Positions 54,643-62,576 of a DNA stretch of 64,000 nt are shown here, piece by piece. Both the position numbers and the translations under genes were made by a program. The stretch spans positions 310,001 to 374,000 of the forward strand of contig CAJMSD010000001.1 in NCBI GenBank assembly GCA_905215965.1, read 5' to 3'. The notes under the pieces were generated by a model, which was not told the DNA's origin, searched no databases, and was given only the letters and a program-made list of their open reading frames with translations. Each line of letters starts with the position of its first letter. Position 1 is the first letter of the stretch. This stretch comes from an uncultured bacterium (GTDB taxonomy: Bacteria; Bacillota; Clostridia; Oscillospirales; Ruminococcaceae).

Positions 54643-55266
54643 ATGAAGAGCTTTTTTTCTTTGTTTTTCAAATCGTTCAAGGAATTGAAAAACATACGCT
54701 GCGTCGCAATAACAGGATTGCTTGTTGCGATCTCAATGGTCATTGAAATGTATTCAATTGATTTTCAGTTTTTTAAGATCAATTTTGCATTCATTGCCAT
54801 ATCCGCTATAGGTATGCTGTACGGTCCTACAGTTGGCTTTATGGCAGGACTTGCCTGTGATATCGTCGGATACATGGTTCATCCTTCGGGCGGATTTTTG
54901 TTAGCATACGTTATTGTCGGAGGCTTGCAGGGCTTGATATACGGAATTTGCCTGTATCATAAAGCTGACCGTCACAGCATCATGTATGTGAATAATCTTA
55001 CCAATAAATCTACCGATATCACGCTTTATCTGCGAGCGGTTATTGCCAGACTGCTTGACGTTATCGTAATAAATCTGCTTATTCAGACTAAACTGAATCT
55101 TCATTACGGATTTATCAACGCCGATACCTACGGAGCGGCAATAGTGGCAAGGATATCAAAAAATGTTATCGAGCTGGTTGCCGATATACCGCTGCTTTTT
55201 GTGGTTCTGCCGGTCGTTCTTATGGCATATAAGCGAATCGGTTCGCTGCGTAAAGCAACTAATTGA
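54643..55266 (+). CDS. folT: Folate ECF transporter S component FolT
   Basis: A 207-residue, six-helix S component of an energy-coupling factor transporter. It has the early basic segment, IRCVAITGLLVAISMVIEMYSI, and INFAFIAISAIGMLYGPTVGFMAGLACDIVGYMVHPSGGFLLAYVIVGGLQGLIYG, typical of FolT. S components bind the vitamin and work with a shared EcfA/A'/T module encoded elsewhere. The THF riboswitch directly upstream supports folate as substrate. Confidence 0.9.
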   Translation: MKSFFSLFFKSFKELKNIRCVAITGLLVAISMVIEMYSIDFQFFKINFAFIAISAIGMLYGPTVGFMAGLACDIVGYMVHPSGGFLLAYVIVGGLQGLIYGICLYHKADRHSIMYVNNLTNKSTDITLYLRAVIARLLDVIVINLLIQTKLNLHYGFINADTYGAAIVARISKNVIELVADIPLLFVVLPVVLMAYKRIGSLRKATN

Positions 55267-55297
55267 ATTTGATTTTTTGTAATTAACACAAAAATTT

Positions 55298-55339
55298 CAC
55301 TTGCTTTTTTGTACAAAATGTAGTATAATTAAGCAAGTG
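55298..55339 (+). promoter_or_regulatory. proC promoter framed by an inverted repeat
   Basis: TTGCTT (55301-55306), 17-bp spacer, TATAAT (55324-55329). A perfect 9-bp inverted repeat, CACTTGCTT (55298-55306) and AAGCAAGTG (55331-55339), brackets the whole promoter. It may be an operator pair or a folT terminator, but no T-tail follows. Confidence 0.65.
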
Positions 55340-55407
55340 ATCTTTTTATTGCGAATTATGTAAATTGTGCCGTAATATCGGCATGATTTTGTTGGAGGAC
55401 AGCTTTT

Positions 55408-56226
55408 ATGAGTAAAATAAATATCGGATTTATTGGTGCAGGAAACATGGGATATGCTATCATGAAGGGAGCGGTTTCAAGTAAGCTTGGCAGCGATATT
55501 CAGGTCTATGCGTTTGATCCCGACGCTTCAAAGACCGAGCGCCTTGCCGAATGCGGAGTCATTTCCTGTAATGATGAAAAGGAGATCGTCGAAAAATGTC
55601 AGTACGTTTTTCTTGCCGTTAAGCCTCAGATCATAGGAACGGTTCTTGATACGATCGCTTCGCACGTTAAGCCTGAAACAGTTCTTGTTTCTATTGCGGC
55701 AGGAGTTACCGATGATTATATCGCTTCCAAAACCATTACCGGAGCAAAGGTGATCCTTGTAATGCCGAATACTCCGCTTCTGTTGGGGGAGGGAGCTTCT
55801 GCTCTTTCGCACAGCGACAGCGTTACGGAAGAGGAGTTCGACGTTGTACTTAATATATTCAGAGTTTGTGGAAAAGCGGCTGTTATTTCCAAGGATAAAA
55901 TGAAAGAGGTAATAGCTCTTAACGGAAGCAGTCCTGCGTTTATTTACCTTTTTGCGAAGGGCTTTATCGATTATGCGGCTGCTGTAGGAATTGATTCGGA
56001 TGCGGCAACAGAGCTTTTTACCCAGAGCCTTATCGGATCGGCTAAGATGATAACCGATTCCGGCAATACCATTGACGAGCTTATTAAAATGGTCTCGTCG
56101 CCGGGCGGCACTACTCTTGCAGGTCTTGACAGACTTTATGAAGGCAATCTTACCGAAGTTGTAAAAAACTGCTGTGAAAGCTGTACGAAAAGAGCCTATG
56201 AGCTTTCGGAAGCTCTTGTTTCATGA
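55408..56226 (+). CDS. proC: Pyrroline-5-carboxylate reductase
   Basis: A 272-residue NAD(P)H enzyme for the last step of proline synthesis. It has the Rossmann loop IGFIGAGNMGYAIMKGA, VFLAVKPQ, VSIAAGV, VMPNTPLLLGEGASAL, GSSPAFIYLFAKGFIDYA and the C-terminal VSSPGGTTLAGL block. GGAGG precedes ATG 55408. It is monocistronic. The 158-bp gap to the next gene shows no signal I can support. Confidence 0.95.
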   Translation: MSKINIGFIGAGNMGYAIMKGAVSSKLGSDIQVYAFDPDASKTERLAECGVISCNDEKEIVEKCQYVFLAVKPQIIGTVLDTIASHVKPETVLVSIAAGVTDDYIASKTITGAKVILVMPNTPLLLGEGASALSHSDSVTEEEFDVVLNIFRVCGKAAVISKDKMKEVIALNGSSPAFIYLFAKGFIDYAAAVGIDSDAATELFTQSLIGSAKMITDSGNTIDELIKMVSSPGGTTLAGLDRLYEGNLTEVVKNCCESCTKRAYELSEALVS

Positions 56227-56384
56227 AGCGGACAATCATAAATTGCAGGTGTTTCGGACACAGATCGTGAGTTCAGTTGCGGCAACGGAGCGTTGAGATA
56301 AGATATTTTATTAAATCAGATCTTGTGCGGTTCTTTTCGGACAACCATTTGCATATCCTTTTATAAAAGAAAGGATGATACACA

Positions 56385-56987
56385 ATGAAGCACAAAAAAG
56401 AACTGACACACACCGAAAGCAGAACGCGATGCCTGCTTTTAATGGATATTCTAATACTTGCGGGAGTGACGGCAGGAGCTTTTCTGGCTGCCTTCCGCGG
56501 AACGGACGAGCTGTGGCTGCACCAGCGCTTCTCCCCGATATACAGCGGAAATACGCTGCTTGAGGTTTTTGGAAATACATTTCTTATTTCGGGAATGTTT
56601 CTTGCTGCTGAGTTTCTGTTTGGATTTTTTTCATGCGGTCAGCCTGTTGGACTCGCTTTGCTTGTGTTCAGAGGCTTCGGGATAGGAGCTGCCGTGGCTC
56701 AGATGTATATGAGCGGCGGATTCGGAGCAGTTGTACCTGTTCTCGTGCTTGTTGTTCCAAAAGCGCTTGCCGTTTCATTTGTGACGGCTCTCGGAGCGCG
56801 TGAAATGCTGAAAATGTCGAATGTGCAGTTCAGGTTTCTGTTCAGGGACGAGCTTCCCGATGAAAAGATCAGCAGAGCAGTTAAGCTTTACTTTATAAAA
56901 TTCATCGTGCTTTTATTGCTGATATTGTTTATTGCAATGGCGGATTCAGCTTTAAATTATATTTTTATTGATCTGTATCAGAGTTAA
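56385..56987 (+). CDS. SpoIIM-family (DUF95) membrane protein
   Basis: A 200-residue membrane protein with about five hydrophobic segments. It has the SpoIIM-family core: a long first membrane helix, then FLFGFFSCGQPVGLALLVFRGFGIGAAVAQMY, and a last helix near the C-terminus. SpoIIM works with SpoIID and SpoIIP in engulfment; the window has a SpoIID-like gene far away at 3748, but linkage is too weak to infer a shared process. The family also occurs in non-sporulating bacteria. AAGGA precedes ATG 56385. Confidence 0.7.
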   Translation: MKHKKELTHTESRTRCLLLMDILILAGVTAGAFLAAFRGTDELWLHQRFSPIYSGNTLLEVFGNTFLISGMFLAAEFLFGFFSCGQPVGLALLVFRGFGIGAAVAQMYMSGGFGAVVPVLVLVVPKALAVSFVTALGAREMLKMSNVQFRFLFRDELPDEKISRAVKLYFIKFIVLLLLILFIAMADSALNYIFIDLYQS

Positions 56988-57011
56988 ATTTCTGTTAGGA
57001 GGAAGTTAAAA

Positions 57012-57935
57012 TTGGGTATATTCAGCCAAGACTACGAAAGTGCAGGAGTAGGTATTTCTAAGAATGCACCGAAAAAAACAGGAGTCAAATTGTATTTTGA
57101 TCTGCTGTTCAGAAAATTCTGGAAGATTCTTGAAGTCAATCTTTTGTATTCGATTTTTTTCCTGCCGTTTATTCTGATCGGAACAGTTATCTATTTAGTG
57201 GATAATCTTACGGCTGCATTGATAATTTCAATTGTTTTGGGTCTGGTATTCATGCTCACGATCGGTCCTGCTACTGCCGGAATGACTAAGATAATGCGAA
57301 AATTTATTCTTGACAAGCATTCGTTTATTATACGAGATTTCTTCAAGGCGTTCAAGGAAAACTTCAAATATGCGTCGATCATCGGATTTATTGATATTAT
57401 TCTGTTAATTTCGATTTTTGCAGGACTTAGCATATATCCTGCCCTTGCTCAGCAGTCGGGCAGTAAGTGGTTTTACGTTCCTCTTGTAATAAGCCTGAGC
57501 GTTGCAATTGTAGTTTTGATGATGAATTTCTATTTGTTCCTGATGATGATTGCGACCGATCTGTCATTCAAAAATCTTTTGAAAAATTCGTTTGCTCTCG
57601 CGTTTGTGGAATTAAAAGCAAATGTAATTACTTGTGTTGTAATAATTCTGGCTCTTGCAGTTATGTTTTTGCTGTTTCTGTTTATACCTCCGCTGTTTTA
57701 TACGCTTATTCTTATATTTCCGGCAGCATTCATATCCTTTACCGTTTGCTTCAACAGCTATCCGGCAATTCAAAAATATGTTATCAATCCTTACTATGAA
57801 AGCATAGGACAGATAAATCCAGAGCTTGTCGATTTTGATATCGATGACGACGAAGAACCTATTTTTGAAGATATGGGCGGTAAGGAAAAGCCTATTGAAA
57901 AGAGGAAAAAGGGAAAAGGAAAGCGCATCTCTTAA
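57012..57935 (+). CDS. YesL/DUF624-like membrane protein
   Basis: A 307-residue, about six-helix membrane protein. It resembles DUF624/YesL: LLFRKFWKILEVNLLYSIFFLPF, then TIGPATAGMTKIMRKFILDKHSFIIRDFFKAFKENF (family: GPATAGL-YV-RK). Function of the family is unknown; it is often near sugar transporters. The C-terminal 50 residues are acidic then basic and cytoplasmic. The start is TTG 57012 behind AGGAGGAAG. It starts 24 bases after the SpoIIM-like gene, so the two are probably co-transcribed. Confidence 0.7.
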   Translation: MGIFSQDYESAGVGISKNAPKKTGVKLYFDLLFRKFWKILEVNLLYSIFFLPFILIGTVIYLVDNLTAALIISIVLGLVFMLTIGPATAGMTKIMRKFILDKHSFIIRDFFKAFKENFKYASIIGFIDIILLISIFAGLSIYPALAQQSGSKWFYVPLVISLSVAIVVLMMNFYLFLMMIATDLSFKNLLKNSFALAFVELKANVITCVVIILALAVMFLLFLFIPPLFYTLILIFPAAFISFTVCFNSYPAIQKYVINPYYESIGQINPELVDFDIDDDEEPIFEDMGGKEKPIEKRKKGKGKRIS

Positions 57936-57954
57936 ATTATAATTCAGACAAAAA

Positions 57955-57988
57955 ATCGTCTCCCAAAACGGGAGACGATAATTTTTTA
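57955..57988. terminator. Bidirectional terminator between convergent genes
   Basis: ATCGTCTCCC (57955-57964), 5-base loop, GGGAGACGAT (57970-57979), with T-run on the plus side and A-run on the minus side. It ends both the DUF624-like gene and the HU/DUF6465 transcript. Confidence 0.9.
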
Positions 57989-58004
57989 CTATTTATTGTA
58001 CTAA

Positions 58005-58391
58005 TCAGCAAAGCTCAAAGTTACCGAATTTATCGCCGTCGATAACATAGTAAACCATGTTGATCTCAGGTCTTACATAAACGTCAACGTTCTTGGCGTT
58101 CTTAACGCCTGCATCAGCCTTTGCCTTTTCTACGAGAGCCTCAGCGGTAACTTCCGCACCGCCCTGCTGGATATAAACTGTAGCAACAGTTTTTGCAGCG
58201 GCAGGCTTTGTGGTTTTAGGTGCAGCAGCTTTCTTTGCAGCAGGCTTCTTAGCGGCAGGTTTCTTCTCGGCAGTCTTTGCAGCAGCTTTCACCGGCTTTT
58301 CTTCCTTAACGGCTTTTGCAGCTGCGTCAGCCTTAACTGTTTCAGCAGCCTTAACCTCGGCTTCAACATTTTTCTTAGTAGTTCTTGCCAT
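58005..58391 (-). CDS. DUF6465 protein with histone-like Ala/Lys/Pro tail
   Basis: A 128-residue protein in two parts. Residues 1 to about 70 are Ala/Lys-rich with AAKKPAAKK repeats like eukaryotic H1 or bacterial histone-like tails. Residues about 70-128 form a compact domain (TVYIQQGGAEVTAEALVEKAKADAG, then YVRPEINMVYYVIDG) of the DUF6465 type. The function is unknown. It sits 18 bases after HU and shares its transcript, so a role in nucleoid organisation is a reasonable inference. Confidence 0.8.
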   Translation of the reverse strand: MARTTKKNVEAEVKAAETVKADAAAKAVKEEKPVKAAAKTAEKKPAAKKPAAKKAAAPKTTKPAAAKTVATVYIQQGGAEVTAEALVEKAKADAGVKNAKNVDVYVRPEINMVYYVIDGDKFGNFELC

Positions 58392-58409
58392 AATTATATA
58401 CCTCCGTAA

Positions 58410-58685
58410 TTACTTGTTTATTGCGTTTTTGAGAGTCTGTCCCGGTTTGAATGCAGGAGCCTTTGAAGCCGGAGCAGTCATCATCTGTTTAGTCTGGGGA
58501 TTGATAACCTGTTTTTCCTTACGGTCACGAACTTCAAAAGTACCGAATCCTACGATAGAAACCTTTTCTCCGCCAACGAGAGCGTCTGTAATAGATGAGA
58601 GAATTGCATTAACGGCAGTTTCTGCATCTTTTTTAGTCAGATCAGCTTTCTGAGCGACGGAACTGATCAGTTCAGTCTTTGTCAT
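58410..58685 (-). CDS. hup: DNA-binding protein HU
   Basis: A 91-residue HU-family nucleoid protein: MTKTELISSVAQKADLTKKDAETAVNAIL dimerisation helices, VSIVGFGTFEVRDRK, and the DNA-binding arm VINPQTKQMMTAPASKAPAFKPG. The start is the ATG at 58685 (minus strand), 8 bases after GGAGG; a TTG 15 bases upstream is in frame but lies on the ribosome site. It is driven by a perfect promoter. Confidence 0.97.
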   Translation of the reverse strand: MTKTELISSVAQKADLTKKDAETAVNAILSSITDALVGGEKVSIVGFGTFEVRDRKEKQVINPQTKQMMTAPASKAPAFKPGQTLKNAINK

Positions 58686-58697
58686 TTCAATATCCTC

Positions 58698-58749
58698 CAA
58701 ATATAATATTTTATATTTGAATTATATACCTTTCAGAGCAATTTGTCAA
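58698..58749 (-). promoter_or_regulatory. Consensus hup promoter with palindromic leader
   Basis: On the minus strand TTGACA (58744-58749), 17-bp spacer, TATAAT (58721-58726): a perfect consensus. A 9-bp inverted repeat (58698-58706/58711-58719, 4-base loop) follows at the transcript start and touches the ribosome site, so it may be an operator or a stabilising hairpin. Confidence 0.88.
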
Positions 58750-58832
58750 GAAATCGCGGAAAAAATGACAAAACCACCTATAAACAGCCATATGAGATAT
58801 GATTTTTATTCAAATCAACTAAGCATAAAAGC

Positions 58833-61427
58833 CTATTCTGCGTTAAGTTCACCGTTTTCAAGCGTAATGCTTACCGTATCGCCCTGAGATATATTACCCT
58901 CAATGAGCTTTTTGGCGATTAGAGTTTCAACTTTTCGCTGAATAAATCTTCTCAGCGGACGAGCTCCGAAATTGGGATCGTAACCGTTTTCGGCGATAAA
59001 CTCCTTCGCCTCGTCCGTAACGCTGATCTTTATATGCTTATCGTCGAGACGCTTTTGCAGATCAGCAAGCATGAGATCTACGATATTTATAATTTCGGCT
59101 CTGCCCAGCGGCTTATAGAAAATGATCTCGTCAAGACGGTTAAGGAACTCCGGTCGGAACTGCTTTTTCAGCAAACTTTCAACTTCGTTTCTTGCTTCAT
59201 CTGTTATCTCGCCGTCTGCTCCGATTCCGTCGAGAATATAAGGCGAGCCGAGATTGGACGTAAGAATGATAACGGTATTTTTAAAGTCGACCGTGCGTCC
59301 TTGCGAATCGGTAATTCTTCCGTCGTCGAGAACCTGAAGCAGGATATTGAAAACATCGGAATGAGCCTTTTCGATCTCATCGAAAAGTATAACGGAATAG
59401 GGCTTGCGGCGAACTGCTTCCGTAAGCTGACCGCCCTCATCGTAACCGACGTATCCGGGAGGCGCTCCGATAAGACGGCTTACGCTGAATTTCTCCATAT
59501 ATTCGCTCATGTCGATACGGATAATATTTTTCTCATCGTCGAACAGTATTTCTGAAAGAGCCTTTGCAAGCTCGGTTTTTCCGACGCCTGTAGGGCCAAG
59601 GAACAGGAATGAACCGATAGGTCTGTCCGGATCCTGAATTCCGGCTCTTGAACGGAGAATAGCTTCGCTGACCTTGGTTACGGCTTCGTCCTGACCGATT
59701 ACGCGCTTATGCATCAGATCTTCCAGACCAAGAAGCTTTTCCTTTTCTCCCTCCATAAGCTTTGAAACGGGTATGCCTGTCCAGCGGCAGACAATATCAG
59801 CGATCTCGTCTTCTGTGACCTTATCACGCAGCAGACGGCCGTTTTCCATATCGTGTTCTGCGGTGTGCTCAAGCTGTTCAAGCTGCTTTTTAAGCTGCGG
59901 AAGCTTTCCGTATTTAAGCTCTGCCGCCTTATTCAGATCGTATTCGCGCTCTGCTTTGTCGATCTCTCCGCCTATCGCTTCGATCTCTTCACGCAGCTTT
60001 TGAACTGCATTGATATCGTTTTTCTCATTTTCCCATTTAGCCTTCATGGAGCTGAATTGCTCGCGAAGCTCGGCAAGCTCCTGACGTATCTCGTCAAGGT
60101 GTTCCTGTGAAATGGTGTCGTTTTCTTTTTTCAGAGCGGCTTCTTCGATCTCAAGCTGAACTATCTTACGCGAAATAACGTCAAGCTCGGTAGGCATCGA
60201 GTCCATTTCGGTTCGGATAGTGGCGCAGGCTTCGTCAATGAGATCGATAGCCTTGTCGGGGAGAAAACGATCGGTTATATACCTGTTTGAAAGCACAGCA
60301 GCCGAGATCAGCGCGTTGTCCTGAATTTTCACGCCGTGGAATACCTCGTAGCGTTCCTTTAATCCTCTTAGTATGGAAATAGTATCTTCAACGGTAGGCT
60401 CGTCTACGATCACAGGCTGGAAACGTCTTTCAAGAGCGGAATCCTTTTCGATATATTGACGGTATTCGTTGAGAGTGGTTGCTCCTATACAGTGAAGCTC
60501 TCCGCGCGCAAGCATAGGTTTAAGCAGATTACCTGCGTCCATTGCGCCGTCTGATTTGCCTGCGCCTACTATGGTGTGAAGCTCGTCGATAAAGAGAATA
60601 ATGTTTCCGTTGCTGTTTTTGATCTCGTTCAGCACGGCTTTAAGACGCTCTTCAAATTCGCCTCTGTATTTTGCTCCGGCGACCAGAGCGCCCATATCAA
60701 GGGAGAACACCTTTCTGTCGCGCAGGCTTTCGGGAACGTCTCCGGCAACTATTCTCAGAGCAAGTCCCTCTGCTATCGCGGTTTTTCCGACGCCCGGTTC
60801 GCCGATAAGCACAGGATTATTCTTTGTCTTACGGGTGAGGATCCGTATTACATTTCTTATTTCGCTGTCACGTCCGATAACCGGATCAAGCTTGTTTTTT
60901 CTGGCAAGCTCTACAAGCTCCTGACCGTATTTGGAAAGAACGTCATAGGTATCTTCCGGATTTTCCGAGGTTACGCGTGTATTTCCTCTTACAGACATAA
61001 GCGCGCTGAGAAATGCTTCACGCGTAAGTCCGAAGGTTGAGCAAAGCTTTGAGATATTTTTATCCTTGCAGTCGATGATCGACAACATGATATGCTCAAC
61101 GGAAATGAACTCATCTTTCATGTCCGAAGCGATCTTTTCGGCATTTGTGAGCATTCTGTCGCATTCGGAGGAGATGCCGATATTGCTGCTTCTGCCGCTT
61201 CCCGTTACCTTTGGAAGTCCGCCGATCAGCTTATTGACCTCGGCTTCAAAAATATCGGTATCAATATTCATTTTTTTAAGAAGCTGAGGGATCAGACCGT
61301 TTTCCTGAGTGAGAAGTCCGGAAAGAAGATGCACAGGCTCTATGACCGAATTTGAATTCATAACGGCTATGCTCTGGGCTTTTCTTACGGCGTCGACCGA
61401 TTTTTGTGTAAGCTTTTCTGCATTCAT
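58833..61427 (-). CDS. clpB: ATP-dependent chaperone ClpB
   Basis: An 864-residue Hsp100 disaggregase. N-domain (about 1-145), AAA-1 with GEPGVGKTA, coiled-coil middle domain (about 405-525) and AAA-2 with GPTGVGKTE; the sensor RRFIQRKVE is near the end. With DnaK it recovers aggregated proteins. It follows a ribbon-helix-helix protein by 11 bases and shares that gene's promoter. No CIRCE element (HrcA operator) is visible. Confidence 0.96.
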   Translation of the reverse strand: MNAEKLTQKSVDAVRKAQSIAVMNSNSVIEPVHLLSGLLTQENGLIPQLLKKMNIDTDIFEAEVNKLIGGLPKVTGSGRSSNIGISSECDRMLTNAEKIASDMKDEFISVEHIMLSIIDCKDKNISKLCSTFGLTREAFLSALMSVRGNTRVTSENPEDTYDVLSKYGQELVELARKNKLDPVIGRDSEIRNVIRILTRKTKNNPVLIGEPGVGKTAIAEGLALRIVAGDVPESLRDRKVFSLDMGALVAGAKYRGEFEERLKAVLNEIKNSNGNIILFIDELHTIVGAGKSDGAMDAGNLLKPMLARGELHCIGATTLNEYRQYIEKDSALERRFQPVIVDEPTVEDTISILRGLKERYEVFHGVKIQDNALISAAVLSNRYITDRFLPDKAIDLIDEACATIRTEMDSMPTELDVISRKIVQLEIEEAALKKENDTISQEHLDEIRQELAELREQFSSMKAKWENEKNDINAVQKLREEIEAIGGEIDKAEREYDLNKAAELKYGKLPQLKKQLEQLEHTAEHDMENGRLLRDKVTEDEIADIVCRWTGIPVSKLMEGEKEKLLGLEDLMHKRVIGQDEAVTKVSEAILRSRAGIQDPDRPIGSFLFLGPTGVGKTELAKALSEILFDDEKNIIRIDMSEYMEKFSVSRLIGAPPGYVGYDEGGQLTEAVRRKPYSVILFDEIEKAHSDVFNILLQVLDDGRITDSQGRTVDFKNTVIILTSNLGSPYILDGIGADGEITDEARNEVESLLKKQFRPEFLNRLDEIIFYKPLGRAEIINIVDLMLADLQKRLDDKHIKISVTDEAKEFIAENGYDPNFGARPLRRFIQRKVETLIAKKLIEGNISQGDTVSITLENGELNAE

Positions 61428-61438
61428 AATTATACCTC

Positions 61439-62083
61439 CTAAATAATAGTTTCCTTGAGAAGTAAAATATACTCGGCTTCTATCTGTGCGGAATTGACAG
61501 AGAGCCTTTCAGGCTGTGAGAAATAGATCTTGATCGAGTGATCGAGGAAACGTATATACGCGCTTATAGATTCGCCGACCGATGCATTTCCGTAATCGCG
61601 GCTGTTTATGAGATTTCTGGTGAAACAGCCCGATGACAGCTCGTATTTGTAATTATTATATCCGAATTTGGGCAGTATCCTTGCCTCCATCTCAATGAAG
61701 AAGAGAAAGAAATCATTGAAAAGACTGATAAGAGCGTTGCTCTGAGTTCGGATAAAAACTCTTAGCATACCGATATAATCGTCAGGGGAACGTGCAAGCT
61801 CGACTTTATAATTGATAGTCGGGCGGTACTTGTACTCAAGAGCAGTTCTCAGGGTCATGAGAGAGGCGGAATGCTGCTGCTGAACCTGCAGGCTGTCTCC
61901 GAGAAGCTCGTTGACTGCATTGAAGATCTCACGCATACGCATTTCGGGAGTGACGCATGAAAGCTGCTGCGCAAGTATCTGATTGATCAGATTCGAACGG
62001 CTTGTGCCGAGGGCGTAAGCGCGCTCGTCAACGGCTTTTATGACGCTGTCCATGAGTACGAGACTGTAAACGCTTTTTTTCAT
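61439..62083 (-). CDS. Ribbon-helix-helix-like protein upstream of clpB
   Basis: A 214-residue protein not recognised as a named family. Residues 1 to about 45 (SVYSLVLMDSVIKAVDERAYALGTSRSNLINQILAQ) look like a CopG/ribbon-helix-helix DNA-binding fold: a beta strand, then two helices with the GTSRSNLIN turn. The rest (about 50-214) is helical and hydrophobic in part, with no motif I know. It is first in an operon with clpB, suggesting a regulator of itself and of clpB. GGAGG precedes the ATG. Confidence 0.6.
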   Translation of the reverse strand: MKKSVYSLVLMDSVIKAVDERAYALGTSRSNLINQILAQQLSCVTPEMRMREIFNAVNELLGDSLQVQQQHSASLMTLRTALEYKYRPTINYKVELARSPDDYIGMLRVFIRTQSNALISLFNDFFLFFIEMEARILPKFGYNNYKYELSSGCFTRNLINSRDYGNASVGESISAYIRFLDHSIKIYFSQPERLSVNSAQIEAEYILLLKETII

Positions 62084-62105
62084 AGTATTCCTCCTTTCAA
62101 AATAA

Positions 62106-62134
62106 ATTATAGCACATTAAAAATAATTTGTCAA
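62106..62134 (-). promoter_or_regulatory. Consensus promoter of the RHH-clpB operon
   Basis: On the minus strand TTGACA (62129-62134), 17-bp spacer ending in TGC, TATAAT (62106-62111). Such a strong promoter implies that repression is needed in non-stress conditions. Confidence 0.9.
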
Positions 62135-62171
62135 GCGGATTATATAATTTTGCTTGCGAGTTTTTGATTGT

Positions 62172-62243
62172 AAAAAAAACCTCCCGAATAGGGAGGCGAA
62201 CTTCGATCTGAAACGGTTGAAAACCGAATAGCACTGCAGATCG
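62172..62243 (-). ncRNA. Possible small RNA ending in an intrinsic terminator
   Basis: On the minus strand a 7-bp stem CGATCTG/CAGATCG (62204-62210/62237-62243) encloses a CGGTT/AACCG hairpin (62214-62218/62222-62226). It is followed by CCTCCC-loop-GGGAGG (62180-62185/62191-62196) and eight T residues. The nearest minus-strand gene ends 330 bases upstream, so this terminator may belong to a short RNA or a long 3' untranslated region. No known class recognised. Confidence 0.45.
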
Positions 62244-62280
62244 GCCATAGATACTTGGTTAAAAATTAAACTCAGTATAA

Positions 62281-62576
62281 AACGAATCAAATTCAATATC
62301 CGAAAACGTCAATTGTTAGAAGACTTGAATAATTATTATCTATGGAAGCAATACCGTTAATATTCAATATCAAGCAATTGAGAGGGAAAGTAGCTTGATA
62401 TTGAATACTAAGATTTTCTATTGCTATTAATATTATATTGCATATTGTATGATATTGCAATATAATAAAGCACACAAAACTATACTTTTATCTATTTATT
62501 TTGGATTTTCCCTTCTAAAACGAGTTAAAAGATAATTAATAAGTTAAAATAATATCAATATTAATAGTTTAGAAAA
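62281..62576. repeat. AT-rich intergenic region with large inverted repeats
   Basis: No credible gene. TATTCAATATCAAGC (62361-62375) and its exact complement (62393-62407) form a 15-bp inverted repeat with a 17-base spacer; a further ATTCAATATC copy lies at 62291-62300. TATTATATTGCA (62431-62442) and TGCAATATAATA (62456-62467) form a second, 12-bp repeat. The stretch is much more AT-rich than the neighbouring genes. Confidence 0.7.

Noticed and set aside
62084..62140. CIRCE operator for the clpB operon
   Set aside because: I looked for TTAGCACTC-N9-GAGTGCTAA near the promoter and did not find it.
62293..62475. A 60-codon minus-strand frame in the AT-rich region
   Set aside because: It lies across both inverted repeats, has no ribosome site and no similarity I recognise.
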